From: Caprella mutica
Taxonomy: Eukaryota; Arthropoda; Malacostraca; Amphipoda; Caprellidae
Assembly: GCA_947561585.1 (NCBI GenBank)
Contig: CANNZV010002608.1
Span: forward strand, 1 to 64,000
Reading direction: 5' to 3'
Length of the DNA stretch: 64,000 nt
The translations under genes and the position numbers were made by a program. Positions within the stretch are counted from its first letter, which is position 1, and each line of letters begins with the position of its first letter. Below are positions 1 through 12,447 of the stretch, in pieces. Below the pieces are notes generated by a model that saw only the letters and a program-made list of their open reading frames with translations, was not told the DNA's origin and made no database searches.

Positions 1-2203
1 CTATTCCTATGGGAAATGGATGATATAGTGGTATTCCTATGGGAAGTGGATGATACAGTGTTATTCCTATGAGTAGTGGCTGATATAGTGTTATTCTTAC
101 GAGAAGTGGCTGATATAGTGCTATTCAAACGAGTAGTGGCTGATATAGTGTTATTCTTACGAGTAGTGGCTGATATAGTGTTATTCTTACGAGTAGTGGC
201 TGATATAGTGTTATTCTTACGAGAAGTGGCTGATATAGTGCTATTCAAACGAGTAGTAGCTGATATAGTGTTATTCCTACGAGTAGTGGCTGATATAGTG
301 CTATTCCTACGAGAAGTGGATGATACAGTGCTTTTTCTATGGGAAGTGGATAATATAATGCTATTCCTACGAGAAGTGGATGATACAGTGCCATTACTAC
401 GAGAAGTGGATGATACAGTACTATTCCTATGGGAAATGGATGATATAGTGGTATTCCTATGGGAAGTGGATGATACAGTGTTATTCCTATGAGTAGTGGC
501 TGATATAGTGTTATTCTTACGAGAAGTGGCTGATATAGTGCTATTCAAACGAGTAGTGGCTGATATAGTGTTATTCTTACGAGTAGTGGCTGATATAGTG
601 TTATTCTTACGAGTAGTGGCTGATATAGTGTTATTCTTACGAGAAGTGGCTGATATAGTGCTATTCAAACGAGTAGTAGCTGATATAGTGTTATTCCTAC
701 GAGTAGTGGCTGATATAGTGCTATTCCTACGAGAAGTGGATGATACAGTGCTTTTTCTATGGGAAGTGGATAATATAATGCTATTCCTACGAGAAGTGGA
801 TGATACAGTGCCATTACTACGAGAAGTGGATGATACAGTACTATTCCTATGGGAAATGGATGATATAGTGGTATTCCTATGGGAAGTGGATGATACAGTG
901 TTATTCCTATGAGTAGTGGCTGATATAGTGTTATTCTTACGGGAAGTGGCTGATATAGTGTTATTCTTACGAGAAGTGGCTGATTTAGTGCTATTCAAAC
1001 GAGTAGTAGCTGATATAGTGTTATTCCTACGAGTAGTGGCTGATATAGTGTTATTCTTACGAGAAGTGGCTGATACAGTGCTATTCAAACGAGTAGTAGC
1101 TGATATAGTGTTATTCCTACGAGTAGTGGCTGATATAGTGTTATTCTTACGAGAAGTGGCTGATACAGTGCTATTCAAACGAGTAGTAGCTGATATAGTG
1201 TTATTCCTACGAGTAGTGGCTGATATAGTGTTATTCTTACGAGAAGTGGCTGATACAGTGTTATTCAAACGAGTAGTGGCTGATATAGTGTTATTCCTAC
1301 GAGTAGTGGCTGATATAGTGTTATTCCTACGAGTAGTGGCTGATATAGTGCTATTCAAACGATTAGTGGCTGATATAGTGTTATTCTTACGAGAAGTGGC
1401 TGATATAGTGCTATTCAAACGAGTAGTGGCTGATATAGTGTTATTCCTACGAGTAGTGGCTGATATAGTGTTATTCCTACGAGAAGTGGCTGATATAGTG
1501 CTATTCAAACGAGTAGTGGCTGATATAGTGCTATTCAAACGAGTAGTGGCTGATATAGTGTTATTCTTACGAGAAGTGGCTGATACAGTGTTATTCAAAC
1601 GAGTAGTGGCTGATATAGTGTTATTCCTACGAGTAGTGGCTGATATAGTGTTATTCCTACGAGTAGTGGCTGATATAGTGCTATTCAAACGATTAGTGGC
1701 TGATATAGTGTTATTCTTACGAGAAGTGGCTGATATAGTGCTATTCAAACGAGTAGTGGCTGATATAGTGTTATTCCTACGAGTAGTGGCTGATATAGTG
1801 TTATTCTTACGAGAAGTGGCTGATATAGTGCTATTCAAACGAGTAGTAGCTGATATAGTGTTATTCCTATGAGTAGTGGCTGATACAGTGCTATTCCTAC
1901 GAGTAGTGGCTGATACAGTGTTATTCCTACGAGAAGTGGCTGATATAGTGCTATTCAAACGAGTAGTGGCTGATACAGTGCTATTCCTACTGAAAGTGGA
2001 TGATACAGTGCTATTCCTACTGAAAGTGGATGATACAGTGCTATTACTACGGGAAGTGGATGATACAGTGCTATTCCTACGGGAAGTGGATGATACAGTG
2101 CTATTCCTACGGAAAGTGGATTATACAGTGCTATTCCTACGGAAAGTGGATGATATAGTGCTATTCCTACGGGAAGTGGATGATACAGTGCTATTCCTAC
2201 GGA
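1..2203. repeat. 30-bp minisatellite with 420-bp higher-order unit
   Basis: About 73 tandem copies of a 30-bp unit of the form GTAGTGGCTGATATAGTG plus TTATTCCTACGA. Positions 1-420 and 421-840 are identical by eye, so a 14-unit block has been duplicated as one piece. Variants (TTCAAACGA, TTCTTACGA, TTCCTATGG) recur in a fixed order, which also gives shorter 90-bp and 120-bp periodicities up to 1900. Because 30 is a multiple of three, long frames (ten-residue repeats of the ADIVLFLREV type) stay open, but TGA recurs at 74, 494 and 914 in the best frame. I treat it as non-coding. The array runs off the left edge, and the same family reappears inverted at 61303-61612. Confidence 0.95.
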
Positions 2204-2393
2204 TGATTCTTGTTTTTTCAATATGTGAAAAAACATATGTGAATATGTCTTGTTTTTTCAATACTTTTCATAATTCAAATCAAAATAAATTGCCTAAATT
2301 ACCAAAGATTAAAATTGTTAAAACTGTTAAAATTTATTATTTTAACTTTCTTCAATCAACATAAAATAATTCAGGTGCACATTGAAGTTTAAT
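2204..2393. other. Junction between the two left-edge arrays
   Basis: AT-rich unique sequence with a TTGTTTTTTCAATA motif present twice. The same short motif lies next to the inverted 30-bp array at 61278-61300, so this junction belongs to the duplicated unit. No gene is seen. Confidence 0.5.
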
Positions 2394-3412
2394 AATATAA
2401 CATAATTTAATGATTTCATTGTAATTTAATGATTTCATTGTAATTTAATGATTTAATGTAATTTAATGATTTAATGTAATTTAATGATTTAATGTAATTT
2501 AATGATTTAATGTAATTTAATGATTTAATGTAATTTAATGATTTAATGTAATTTAATGATTTAATGTAATTTAATGATTTAATGTAATTTAATGTAATTT
2601 AATGATTTAATGTAATTTAATGATTTAATGTAATTTAATGATTTAATGTAATTTAATGATTTAACGTGATTTAATAATTTAATTTAATGATTTCATTGTA
2701 ATTTAACGATTTAATGCAATTTAATGATTTAATGCACTATTATGATTTAATGTAATTTAATTATTTAATGTAATTTAATTATTTAATGTAATTTAATTAT
2801 TTAATGTAATTTAATGATTTAATGTAATTTAATGATTAAATGTAATTTAATGAATAAATGTAATTTAATGATTAAATGTAATTTAATGATTAAATGTAAT
2901 TTAATGACTAAATGTAATTTAATGATTTAATGTAATTTAATGATTTAATGTAATTTAATGATTAAATGTAATTTAATGATTAAATGTAATTTAATGATTA
3001 AATGATATTTAATGAATAAATGTAATTTAATGATTAAATGTAATTTAATGATTAAATGTAATTTAATGATTAAATGTAATTTAATGATTAAATGTAATTT
3101 AATGATTAAATGTAATTTAATGATTAAATGTAATTTAATGATTAAATGTAATTTAATGATTAAATGTAATTTAATGATTAAATGTAATTTAATGATTAAA
3201 TGTAATTTAATGATTAAATGTAATTTAATGATTAAATGTAATTTAATGATTAAATGTAATTTAATGATTAAATGTAATTTAATGATTAAATGTAATTTAA
3301 TGACTAAATGTAATTTAATGATTTAATGTAATTTAATGGTTTAATGTAATTTAATGATTTAATGTAATTTAATGATTTAATGTAATTTAATGATTTAATG
3401 TAATTTATTAAC
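2394..3412. repeat. 18-bp AT-rich tandem array
   Basis: About 55 copies of a unit of the form AATGTAATTTAATGATTA, with 17-19 bp variants at both edges and a homogeneous core at 3012-3326. The core gives a six-residue open frame (MIKCNL) only because the period is divisible by three. A shorter, degenerate version on the opposite strand lies at 60940-61150, adjacent to the inverted 30-bp array. Confidence 0.93.
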
Positions 3413-5560
3413 AGAAGAATCTATACTAAATTATTGTATGTATCCATTAAGTCTACGGTAACTAAGAATAACATTTGACTATTCATTCAATTCATTATTG
3501 ATTAATATTAGTATAAGTAGTTATTTCAATTATAAATTATTTTGGAGTCAAAATGATTTACTTTAGGCCCATACTACACTGGCGGTATAGTATGCGCCTA
3601 TACTGCTACCCAAGCAACCGTGACACATTGTGCCAACATGGGCACTAGATGGTTAGATGGGCAAGAGATGGCAGACTGAAAAGTAGCCTAGAAATTACAT
3701 GGGGATAATGTGGTTTTCCATTCTCATGGAATGTTACCTTGGGAGAAGGTTGGTTCAATGTTGCAAATCCATCCCATTGAATTGTCATATTGGCCCAACC
3801 TGATTACTGTATAGCCTATCAACATTATATGGTGGAAGCTTTATTAACATATTGGAAAGACCATTTCCTGGGATAGGAAGGATTCAATCAATTGCAATTT
3901 ATAAAATGTCTTCAAATTAATATTAAATTATTAATCTTTCAGCAAAAATATTTTTTTAATACTAAGTTTAAGTGACTAGATGAAGATGATCACATGAACG
4001 ATAAAGAGTTAAAGTTTTAGTTTCAAGGTTTAAAATTTATAGTTTTTAATTAACACAATTTTAATATAAAATATAGGTAAATAAGCTATATGAATGTGTA
4101 AAATGGTGACTAAGGGTGAGTGGCACTGAGTGATTTTATAGCGTGGTTGCCAGATGCTAGTTTCTATGAAGCTTGTCTATTTTTTTAATTAGTTACTGTT
4201 AGCTAATTGTGACCATCTTAATACATTTTCAAAATATTTATATGATAAATTACGAATAGAGGATAATATGCAATCCTAAACTGAACAAGTGAACATATTT
4301 GTTTCCGGCATGAGCCTGCTTTGTATTTTCGGTTATACATACATAGTGAAATTTTAAAATTCAGGTAGTTTGTTAGTGCTTTTCGTTGGAGGAGGTATTA
4401 GTTTTTTAATTCCCTTAATTAATTAAGAAAATTCTTCAAAACTGCACTCTGCGGCCTATTTAAAGTTATAAAATGGTGAGTTGAAGTTTTTAAAATATAC
4501 TAATAGATATTTTAAAGTTATTTTATATAGTGTATTCGATATAGTTATTGCCTGCTTCTATAGGTGCAGTACCTAATTAGGTACCGAGCTGAATAATATT
4601 TTCTTCAGCCTATGGCTAAATATTTGTACCTAGGGTAATTAAAGTACTACAGCAGCTTGAAGATTAAATGATAATAATTTTTCAAACTTGATCGAAAACG
4701 TGAAAACGTCCGATAACTCGGAACTTACCATGAAATATTAATTTAAATTTCTCTTTAAATATAATAATTTAAATTTGAAATGCGATTTGATTCCTGCAAG
4801 TATATAATTCCACAATCTAGGTATGTGGGCACCTATTATCTAATTTAAAAATAGTTACAGAGATAACCTGTTAGTTACAACAAATTTGGATACATGTACT
4901 TTTGTTCATTTCTGATAACTACAAAAATTGCTTGCAAATATAGTAAATATTTAAAAATAGGTAATTAATGTAACTGTAATAAAAACAGCTACTGAACTCT
5001 GCAAGTGATATTGAGAATTGATTAAGTAATTAATATTTTCTTTTTCAGGGTAGAGCCATCGCCATAAGAAAAGCTTTAAATTTTGAGAGGTATAGACAAG
5101 GCAGTTACTGCAATAACGGAAGGAGAGATAGGCGCAACAGAAAGTGGACCAACCCATAGCCAAGGATGTAAATTATTAGACCTCTCACTGAATTATTGTA
5201 TGCTTGTTTTTCTTAGCTGTGTAATTCGATTGAGTCGATTTGCATAGATAATATAATAAGTTTTGTTTTAATCTCAGAGTTATACGTAGTCAGCTTTTTA
5301 TTATAGTCTATTCTCTACTATATTATAATAACTCTTTATACTTATGATACAAAGCTAGATGTATTGTTTAATGTTACTGTTGAATCACCTTTTTAATGGA
5401 TAGGTTTTTTAAGTTCGTTCTACTCTTAAAAAAAATGAAAAACTAGAAGATGATTTTTATTTGTCTTACTCATTATGATATTCATTTATTAATAACAATG
5501 CTCTATTATTAATCTATTCATGGCTTCAAAAGTAATTTATTAAACCTTATGATTTATTTA
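3413..5560. other. AT-rich unique region, no gene seen
   Basis: No convincing coding frame. A segment at about 3608-3650 (around ACCCAAGCAACC) is about three-quarters similar, inverted, to 5978-6035, so 3.6-6.1 kb may be an old element with inverted ends. At 4685-4728 there is one copy of the dispersed motif related to TTATCGAACAGTTCCA (here CCGATAACTCGGAACTTACC). Confidence 0.5.
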
Positions 5561-5573
5561 TTGTGACCAGATG

Positions 5574-5968
5574 GGTCCAATATGGTAGTGCCATATTTAG
5601 CACATGGAAACCACCTAGTACCAAAGTAATATCAATATTGGTTGCCAGTGCTTTTTCGACCCTGGCCCCATCATCCTCGGCATCATCTTATACCAAGATG
5701 GTTTCAACATTAGTAGCCCATGCTGTCACCATGTGGGCCCAGTTTGTAAATGACCACACAGTACCTATGTGGTAGTGTCATATGTCACATGGAAACCACC
5801 TAGTACCAAGTTGATCTCAATACAGCTCGCCAGTTCTTTTACTACCTTGGCCCCATCAACCGCGACAACATCTTGGGCTAAGATGGTTTCAACATTAGTA
5901 GCCCATGCTGTCACCACATTGGCCCATTTTGCAAATAACCACACAGTACCAATATGATTTGTCATCAG
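5574..5968 (+). repeat. Two-copy tandem duplication, period about 185 bp
   Basis: The two copies begin near 5601 and 5786 (CACATGGAAACCACCTAG). Both keep a plus-strand frame of about 60 residues: WKPPSTK, then a variable part, LAPS, KMVSTLVAHAVT and HTVP are shared, and the many differences between copies do not break it. The minus strand of copy two is also open. I do not recognise the protein. It could be two exons of a decayed gene or an internal part of a transposon. Confidence 0.6.
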
Positions 5969-6058
5969 ATTACGGGCTTGAATGGTACCTAGTGCCCACA
6001 TTGGCCCCATTAACTGTGGTTGCTTGGGTACTGCTTCTTAAAATCCAAAGTATACGAG

Positions 6059-6096
6059 GCGGTGAGAACGCGGTGTTACTGCCGCGTTCTCACCGC
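6059..6096. repeat. Perfect 15-bp GC-rich hairpin
   Basis: GCGGTGAGAACGCGG pairs exactly with CCGCGTTCTCACCGC across an 8-base loop. A third, diverged copy of the motif (GCAGTGAGAACGTTGCG) follows at about 6112-6128. The hairpin stands out in DNA that is mostly A and T. Confidence 0.85.
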
Positions 6097-6167
6097 TTGC
6101 AATTATACTGGGCAGTGAGAACGTTGCGTATGAACACAGCTCTATAAGACTATATAAAGATTATTTT

Positions 6168-6290
6168 AATAATTGTACAAGCTCATTTTTAGAGCAATAT
6201 AAAAAGCTAACTTTTATTTTTTATTAAAAGCTAACTTTATGCTTTAATAAAAGCTAACTTTTTATAAAAAGCTAACTTTTAGAGCAGTGG
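6168..6290. repeat. Short tandem repeat AAAAGCTAACTTTTA
   Basis: Four to five near copies of AAAAGCTAACTTT separated by A/T-rich spacers. No coding content. Confidence 0.7.
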
Positions 6291-6409
6291 AACGTTTGGT
6301 GTTTGGCGTGAACTGTGATCAACAAAATAACCGAACATCTTCAATTTATAGATAAATAAATTATATGATATTGTATATGAATATATTGAAACAATGAAGG
6401 AATTTTTTG

Positions 6410-7058
6410 TAAACTGAATAGAGTGTTGTAATTGTTTTGTTGTTCTAAATTAATGCCAATCTTCCAAATTATAACAAAAATATATAACTTTCCGTTCCTC
6501 CACAGAAAAAAAACTGTCTACAGAACAGATATTGTAATTTGTAAGTATAATTTACACATTTTATTCCAATGATGTGCATTCATTTGTTATTACTTACATG
6601 CATTACTTTTGTGATGTACCTCCAGAAATGGAATTCACTAATATTGACAACTTTCTAATAAGTCTACGGAGATTGAAACCATTATTTGAATTACTTCCAC
6701 ATCAGAATTAGCACAACATTGTTTATAATTATTGCCTGACTAAATTGTTATAACACCAATTGTGTTGTAAATTTCAACATTAAAATAATAAATCATTTTA
6801 CTTATTACAATTTTCACATATAAAAAAAATGTTATATCTATTACGCAGAAAATTGTAACAGATTATAATATAGTTTTTAAAATTCAGATTTTTTAATATC
6901 TATTCATACTGCATATCTAGCTAAAATATTTAATATCCTTAATGAGATAAGATCACTTGTTAAAAAGAAGGAGACAAGAAAGAGAAGCTGAAAAATGATG
7001 GTATAGTCCCATCTATGTACATATATTTACATTATTTAAATTCGATTCTCAAAGCTAG
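6410..7058. other. Left arm, unique non-coding
   Basis: AT-rich sequence mirrored at 57061-57705. No gene, promoter or internal repeat is recognised apart from the arm homology. Confidence 0.5.
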
Positions 7059-7132
7059 CGCCAGCAATGGGAATCGAACCCGAGTCTTTTCGGGCAGGGG
7101 CTAACGCGCTAACCCCTGGGCCACCACGGCCC
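7059..7132 (-). tRNA. tRNA-like pseudogene or SINE head
   Basis: Read on the minus strand, it has a box-A-like TGGCCCAGGGGTTAGCG and a perfect box-B GGTTCGATTCC at tRNA spacing, which are the internal RNA polymerase III promoter blocks. Acceptor ends (GCC/GGC) pair for only three bases and the anticodon arm is not a clean stem, so I read it as a relic. It is mirrored at 56987-57060. Confidence 0.55.
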
Positions 7133-8816
7133 AACTACATTACGCTTGCAACTTATATTTATCCTGCTAATTCTTTGGGAAAATAAATTTAGTGAAGAAA
7201 TATTCAAAACTCTAAATATCGAAGCCGTAACCAGACTACGGTGTTGATAAATCATTTCTATATAAACTCCTTCACTAATTATCAAACTCTTTCATTATTT
7301 TGTTATTAAATACAATATAATAGAGCGCTAAAGTCATGACGTCACACTCGCCTTCAGTTGCTGTCTTATTAAAAACAAACGTTAAAATTAATGCTAATTA
7401 CATTAAATAGAATGCTATTTCCAATAATAATTAAACAATTTATTCATGTTACTACAAAGAACATTAGAGCAAATCAAACAAACATTTAGTCACCAAATTT
7501 GAATGCTAGACTCACAAATAGCAGTTAAATTTGGTGTTAGATGTCTTAAGATTTTCTGGCTTTGTTTCTTAATATAATTCTGGTAAATTAGATCTCTACA
7601 GGGAAATAATTCTCTTCATACCTTATGCGTGTATTTTTATATCATTTCATATGTTTTCAAATGTTGTCAGTTTTTACATTAGGAGGGGACGTGTCTATGA
7701 AAAATCTTATACAATACATTCTTTATTAGTTACTAATTTTGTTGACAGACGTTTCGTCGACAATTTTCGTAAATGGGATATTAACACTCTCTAATGTTAC
7801 AAAACATGTTCTTTAACAGATTAATGTATCAAACGATCAAATTAAAAAATAGAATTATGGTTAGAAAGAAAGTTACTAAATAAATTCCAATCGTTTTTCT
7901 AATTTATTACTAAACCAGAACTACTCGATAGTACCAAATTGTTTTAAAGTAATTTGAAATATTGTATGTGCTATTGTCGTACCAAATAATGAAATCATTA
8001 AAAACTAAAGGAATAAATCCACACACAAAGAGCATTCTTAAATTTAATTATGTGTTTATAAGTAGCCTCGTATCACAACTGCCTATTAGTATCTTGCCGT
8101 GTTTACTCGGGTGAAGGTGTGTTTTTTTCGAGTGCTTAAGAGAATATTAATGGTAATATATTAGATCTACAATTTTATGTAATAAGCTCATATTTTTCTT
8201 GGAGAGGTTTCTTATATTTATTAGTACATGATCTAAATTTGAAAATGGGATACCGTTACATTTTCTATTTCAAGCCAACTACTTGTTTCTAAGAATAACT
8301 TTTTGGTAAAAAAAAATAATCTAAAATGTCGATAAACATTCAACGGTGAGTACTTTATATAAAATCTTGTCATTCAATCTAGGATAATATCTCAATTACC
8401 GAACACTCGCCATAGTCGAACAGTGGGCATTTACCAACTGATAATGACTTGTCAATGACAAATCTGACGATACAAATCTTTTTATTATGAAATATAAAAT
8501 ATTGAGAAGAAATTTTTTGAAATTTTAAAAATCACAAACGTAACTCGACCCAAAAATATTAAATTACTTCAAAATAATTCATTATTATTGAGTAGTTTTG
8601 GTTTAGTATCAAAGTAGAATACAACTGAAATTTACAATCAGTAATATTGATTGCAAGTTAATTTGATAGACAAAATAATTTGTAAATGTTCAAATTTATT
8701 CTCTGATCTTTGGGTAACTTTTTTTAGCGTATCCTCACTACTTACCAAATTCACATTAATGAATTATTTTTTGAGATTAGTAACACTAATATTTGTTCAT
8801 TTCCATAATTTAACAA
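7133..8816. other. Left arm, unique non-coding
   Basis: No gene is seen. It contains a TGACGTCAC palindrome at 7336-7344 mirrored at 56772, and sequence mirrored at 55454-56986, including a conserved stretch around 8090-8130 with CGAGTAAACACGG on the minus strand. Confidence 0.5.
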
Positions 8817-8887
8817 GGCCTCGTGGTGTAGTGGCTAACACATCAGACTTTAAATCTGATGACCCGGGTTCGATTCCCTGCGAGGCC
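8817..8887 (+). tRNA. Suppressor-type tRNA-like gene, anticodon UUA
   Basis: Folds as a complete cloverleaf. The acceptor is GGCCTCG with CGAGGCC (7 pairs). The D stem is GTGT with ACAC around AGTGGCTA. The anticodon stem is TCAGA with TCTGA around CTTTAAA, and the T stem is CCGGG with CCCTG (one mismatch) around TTCGATT. With U33 in place, the anticodon is UUA, which matches codon UAA and by wobble UAG. The body resembles tRNA-Gln or tRNA-Glu. A TTTT run at 8893 could end Pol III transcription. Similar flanks are shared with the copies at 47831, 49947, 55383, 58327 and 63822, so the tRNA travels inside a larger dispersed repeat. Expression and charging are unknown. Confidence 0.6.
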
Positions 8888-9147
8888 AAAACTTTTCACA
8901 ATTTTTATAACTTCTCCAATTTTCTTCATTTTTCTTCATTCTATAATTAACTCCGTGAAACTTTAACAATACCACATTAAAGGCAATGGAAATAACGTGC
9001 TAGTCAGAGGTTTTTGTACCGCCATATTTATTGCTAACTTTCAACTGTTTTATTGTATTTGATAAATAGTTTGTGATAACTCTTTGAGTAGCATTGGAAT
9101 TACTTCGAGTATTACCGACCCTAAAGACACTAAATCACTGATCTAGG

Positions 9148-9640
9148 AGAACCCGTACCATTCAGATGTGACATTGGACCTCAGTTTTCACCAAGAGATT
9201 TCAGGTTATTTCTCAAACGGTGGGGAGTGAACTTCGTGCAGTCAAGTCCATGTTTTCCCTTGTCCAACTGTCATGCTGTGGCTTCAGGCAAAGAAAACTC
9301 TTATTAAGAAAACAACTGATGAATGAAATATAGACTCTGAGGAATATTTACTAGCACTAACGGAGTGGCGAAACAACCCAAATGAAACAGGATGTTCTCC
9401 AGCTGAAGTGGTATTCGGACACTCTCTCAAATCACCGCTACCAGCACATCTGAAATATTTCCAAACTAAGTGGAAGGAAGAGAAGATATGATTTGGATTT
9501 GATGAAACAGAAAATGAAGAAATATTTCAATTGGAGTTCTGCTTGTCAGAAAAACTTGGCAGTTGGAACAGAAGAGTTCATAGAAGATCCAAGATCATTG
9601 AAGTGGGATTCGACTGCAACAGTTAACAACAGAAAAATAT
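9148..9640 (+). pseudogene. Gypsy-type integrase relic (left-arm copy)
   Basis: The frame DLGEPVPFRCDIGPQFSPRD, then LFLKRWGVNFV, is the integrase core around the second catalytic aspartate, here in CDIGPQFS where the other copies have CDNGPQFS. After an in-frame stop it continues in shifted frames with residues typical of the integrase C-terminal part (LTEWRNNPNETGCSPAEVVF, then GHSLKSPLP). Compared with the mirrored copy, about 340 bp encoding the first catalytic aspartate region has been lost just upstream. It is inactive. Confidence 0.75.
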
Positions 9641-9651
9641 CAAGTTAAGTA

Positions 9652-10200
9652 TGTATAGAATTTTGTTATATGATCGAAATTATTAAGTTGTTCAAAAACT
9701 TGGAACTTACCCCTTTATAATATTAAACTAGATAAATAAAATTTTGTGATTTGATCGAAAATGATGAACTGTTCGATTACTTGGAACTCACCCAATTAAA
9801 ATGACAAAATAGATAAATTACATTTTGTTAATAGATCAAAAATGTAAACGGTTCCATAACTTGGAACTTACCCCTTTATAATATTAAACTAGATAAATAA
9901 AATTTTGTGATTTGATCGAAAATGATGAACTGTTCGATTACTTGGAACTCACCCAATTAAAATGACAAAATAGATAAATTACATTTTGTTAATAGATCAA
10001 AAATGTAAACGGTTCCATAACTTGGAACTTACCCCGTTGATATATTTAATTAGGTAATAATACTTTGTTATATGATCGAAAATGTGGAACAGTTCGATAA
10101 CTAGGATTTTGTACCTTTAAAATTTAAAATTAAATAACAATTTTTTTTATTATATGTTCGATAATGTAGTGCTGTTCGATAACTTGAAACCTGATCAATC
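9652..10200. repeat. Tandem 80/161-bp repeats with TTCGATAACTTGGAACTTACC motif
   Basis: Two exact 161-bp units begin near 9706 and 9867. Each holds two diverged half units built on GATCGAAAATG, a gap, and TTCGATAACTTGGAACTTACC. The mirrored right-arm version is at 53640-54170, and single diverged copies occur across the window (4685, 31290, 39745, 45095, 62595). Confidence 0.85.
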
Positions 10201-10592
10201 ACAAATGGAGTTGATCAGCTCAGAGTGACGTCACAGTAACTATGGAATTAAATCATTTTCTGCTGCTAAATTTATAAAATTTAACAAACGAATGTCGTAG
10301 CATGGATAAGCAATTTTGGGAACATTTTCGTTTATTTTGTTCTTTAGGGTGAAAATCATCTGAAATTAACTGAATTCTCATCCTTATGATTACAAGGTAA
10401 TTAAAATTATTATATTTTATTTCTGAGCTACTAGCATCTGTCTTTGAAAATTATGCGTGAAATTTATAGATAAAATGTATCAATAATGTCATTTAAAATA
10501 AATGTAAATACTAGAAACTTCTGGAAATTATTAAAATATTTATATACATCATTTCAGTATAAATAAAAAAAAAATTATGATAAAAAATGATC

Positions 10593-10664
10593 CTCTTCTT
10601 CGCTGAGTCTGTAACTTGGGTCCTCTTCGCTGAAGTCCAGTACGTTATCCACTCGGCCACGCCC
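10593..10664 (-). tRNA. tRNA-like relic with GGGCGTGGCCGAGTGG head
   Basis: On the minus strand it begins GGGCGTGGCCGAGTGGATAA, a good box A of the Leu/Ser type, followed by a weak box B (CAAGTTACAGACTC here, GAGTTCAAGACCC in the mirror copy at 53145). No matching 3' acceptor strand is found, and the segment CAGCGAAGAGGA is partly repeated downstream. It is a pseudogene or SINE head. Confidence 0.5.
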
Positions 10665-11589
10665 TTCTCTAGAAAATCTGCTGGAACTTATATATTAGTT
10701 ACTTCCCACTGAGATTTGAAAAATATTAGAGAATTAATGTATTTTAGATGGAGAAAGCGGTGATTATCTTCATAAAAGAGATTGTATGGATTATTATTTG
10801 TTATGAATTTTAGGTATTTAACTTTATTGAATTAATGTTATAATTATTGATTGAATGTATTGTGAAATTATCTATTTTATAATAAAATAATGGATTATTT
10901 ATAATTTAACTCTACGGAGTTTGAAGCTGATAATTATTTGATTTACATTCTTAAGGTTATTTGTTCATAATAAATGTTACGACTACGTAATGTTATATTT
11001 TATTATTATTAGCACATTATTAGGATTTCATACGAACCAAAATTGTAAATAAAAGTATTAAAAAAATAAAATCTAGTAAATAGTTAGTGCAAAGTACGAT
11101 AATTTTAACCATGCATATTGAATGATGGTAATTACTGATGTGTAAGAATTTAAGTTTCTATGGCGGATGATCAGTTAATAAAAAGGATAATAAATCTCAA
11201 CAAATATCAATTATAAATTATGAAAATTATACGCAAACACCATCTGGTGGTGAATAACATGTTACATAACGTTAATGATTGTATGTGAAGAGTAATTCAT
11301 ATGTTTACTAAAAGAGTGATGTATAACATGAATTAGATTCAATAATATTAAGATAATTCTTTGAGCTTCGTTGAAATACGTTCAAATTTACATAAAGAAA
11401 TATTCTTTTGCTGCAAACAAATCCATGTGTATACCATGTGGCACTCACTCATTTAAACATGAGTATACCATGAACAGTTTTTGGAAATAGATACCATATG
11501 TATGACGTGTTGTTATAAAAGGATATGTTAAAATTACGAGTATTTGAAATATGTTACAAGAATTGTATTTGTCATGTTGCTATGTATGT
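10665..11589. other. Left arm, AT-rich non-coding
   Basis: No gene is seen. The block is mirrored at 52346-53144. Confidence 0.5.
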
Positions 11590-11962
11590 GATGATTGCAA
11601 AGGAAGATAGTTCAGCTCTGTGGACACACACTGCTTTAGCTGACCAATCACAGATAGAGTTGCTACTAATATGATTAGTGTGCTATCTGCACAGATGATA
11701 GCAAAGGAAGATAGTTCAGCTCTGTGGGCACACACTACTTTAGCTGACCAATCACATATAGAGTTGTTACTAATATGATTAGTGTGCTATCTGCACAGAT
11801 GATAGCAAAGGAAGATAGTTCAGCTCTGTGGGCACACACTGCTTCAGCTGACCATTCACATATAGAGTTATTACTAATATGATTAGTGTGATATCTGCAC
11901 AGATGATAACAAAGGAAGATAGTTCAGCTCTGTGGGCACACACTGCTTTAGCTTAGCAATCA
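11590..11962. repeat. 104-bp tandem repeat, about 3.6 units
   Basis: Units start at 11590, 11694, 11798 and 11902 with GATGATAGCAAAGGAAGATA. The mirrored right-arm array at 51641-52345 has about 6.8 units, so the two arms have changed copy number independently. Confidence 0.9.
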
Positions 11963-12374
11963 AAGATAGAGTTGTATTCATATTTTTGTGTCTGTTTAAA
12001 AACTGTACATTGGATTATTTGACCCGTTAAAAAGTACAAGAATTAAAGATAAAAATAAGACCAACATTAGATTTCTACGCCTTTTGGTCACTGAGTAATA
12101 ACATATTTAAAAATTGTAACATTTAAGTGGCTCACCCTGTATATCACAATCACAGAAATACAGACAGACGGACATATTATTTATATGATAATTTTTTAAC
12201 TTCAGTTCGTAAGGTTGAATATCAGTTTTATTTCTTATGATTTTCACCCTAAAGAACAGATAAATCGAATTTATTCCTTAATTTGGGTATTCATGCTACG
12301 GCAGTCATCAAATTAAATAATATTTTTCCCATTATTTTTCTCTTTAAGTATAGGTTTTAGTGGCTTTTCTCTTG

Positions 12375-12447
12375 GCCGGTCGTGGCCGAGTGGTTGAGGT
12401 TCTTGCCTCCACCTGAAGAGACCTAGGTTCGAATCCAGTTTGTGACA
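12375..12447 (+). tRNA. tRNA-like relic with GGCCGAGTGG box A and perfect box B
   Basis: TGGCCGAGTGGTTGAGG and GGTTCGAATCC stand at tRNA spacing. The acceptor and anticodon arms do not pair well, so it is a relic or SINE head of Leu/Ser type. It is mirrored at 51172-51243. Confidence 0.5.

Noticed and set aside
76..2364. Ten-residue ADIVLFLREV repeat protein
   Set aside because: Recurrent TGA at fixed variants, no unique coding flank, and equally open frames on the other strand. The similar ILVFSI end in the inverted copy reflects DNA homology.
3012..3326. MIKCNL repeat frame
   Set aside because: Product of an 18-bp AT array.
8651..8950. 99-residue plus frame (and its mirror at 55380-55607, also 58324-58530)
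   Set aside because: It runs through the tRNA-like gene; it recurs only because the tRNA-bearing repeat is duplicated.
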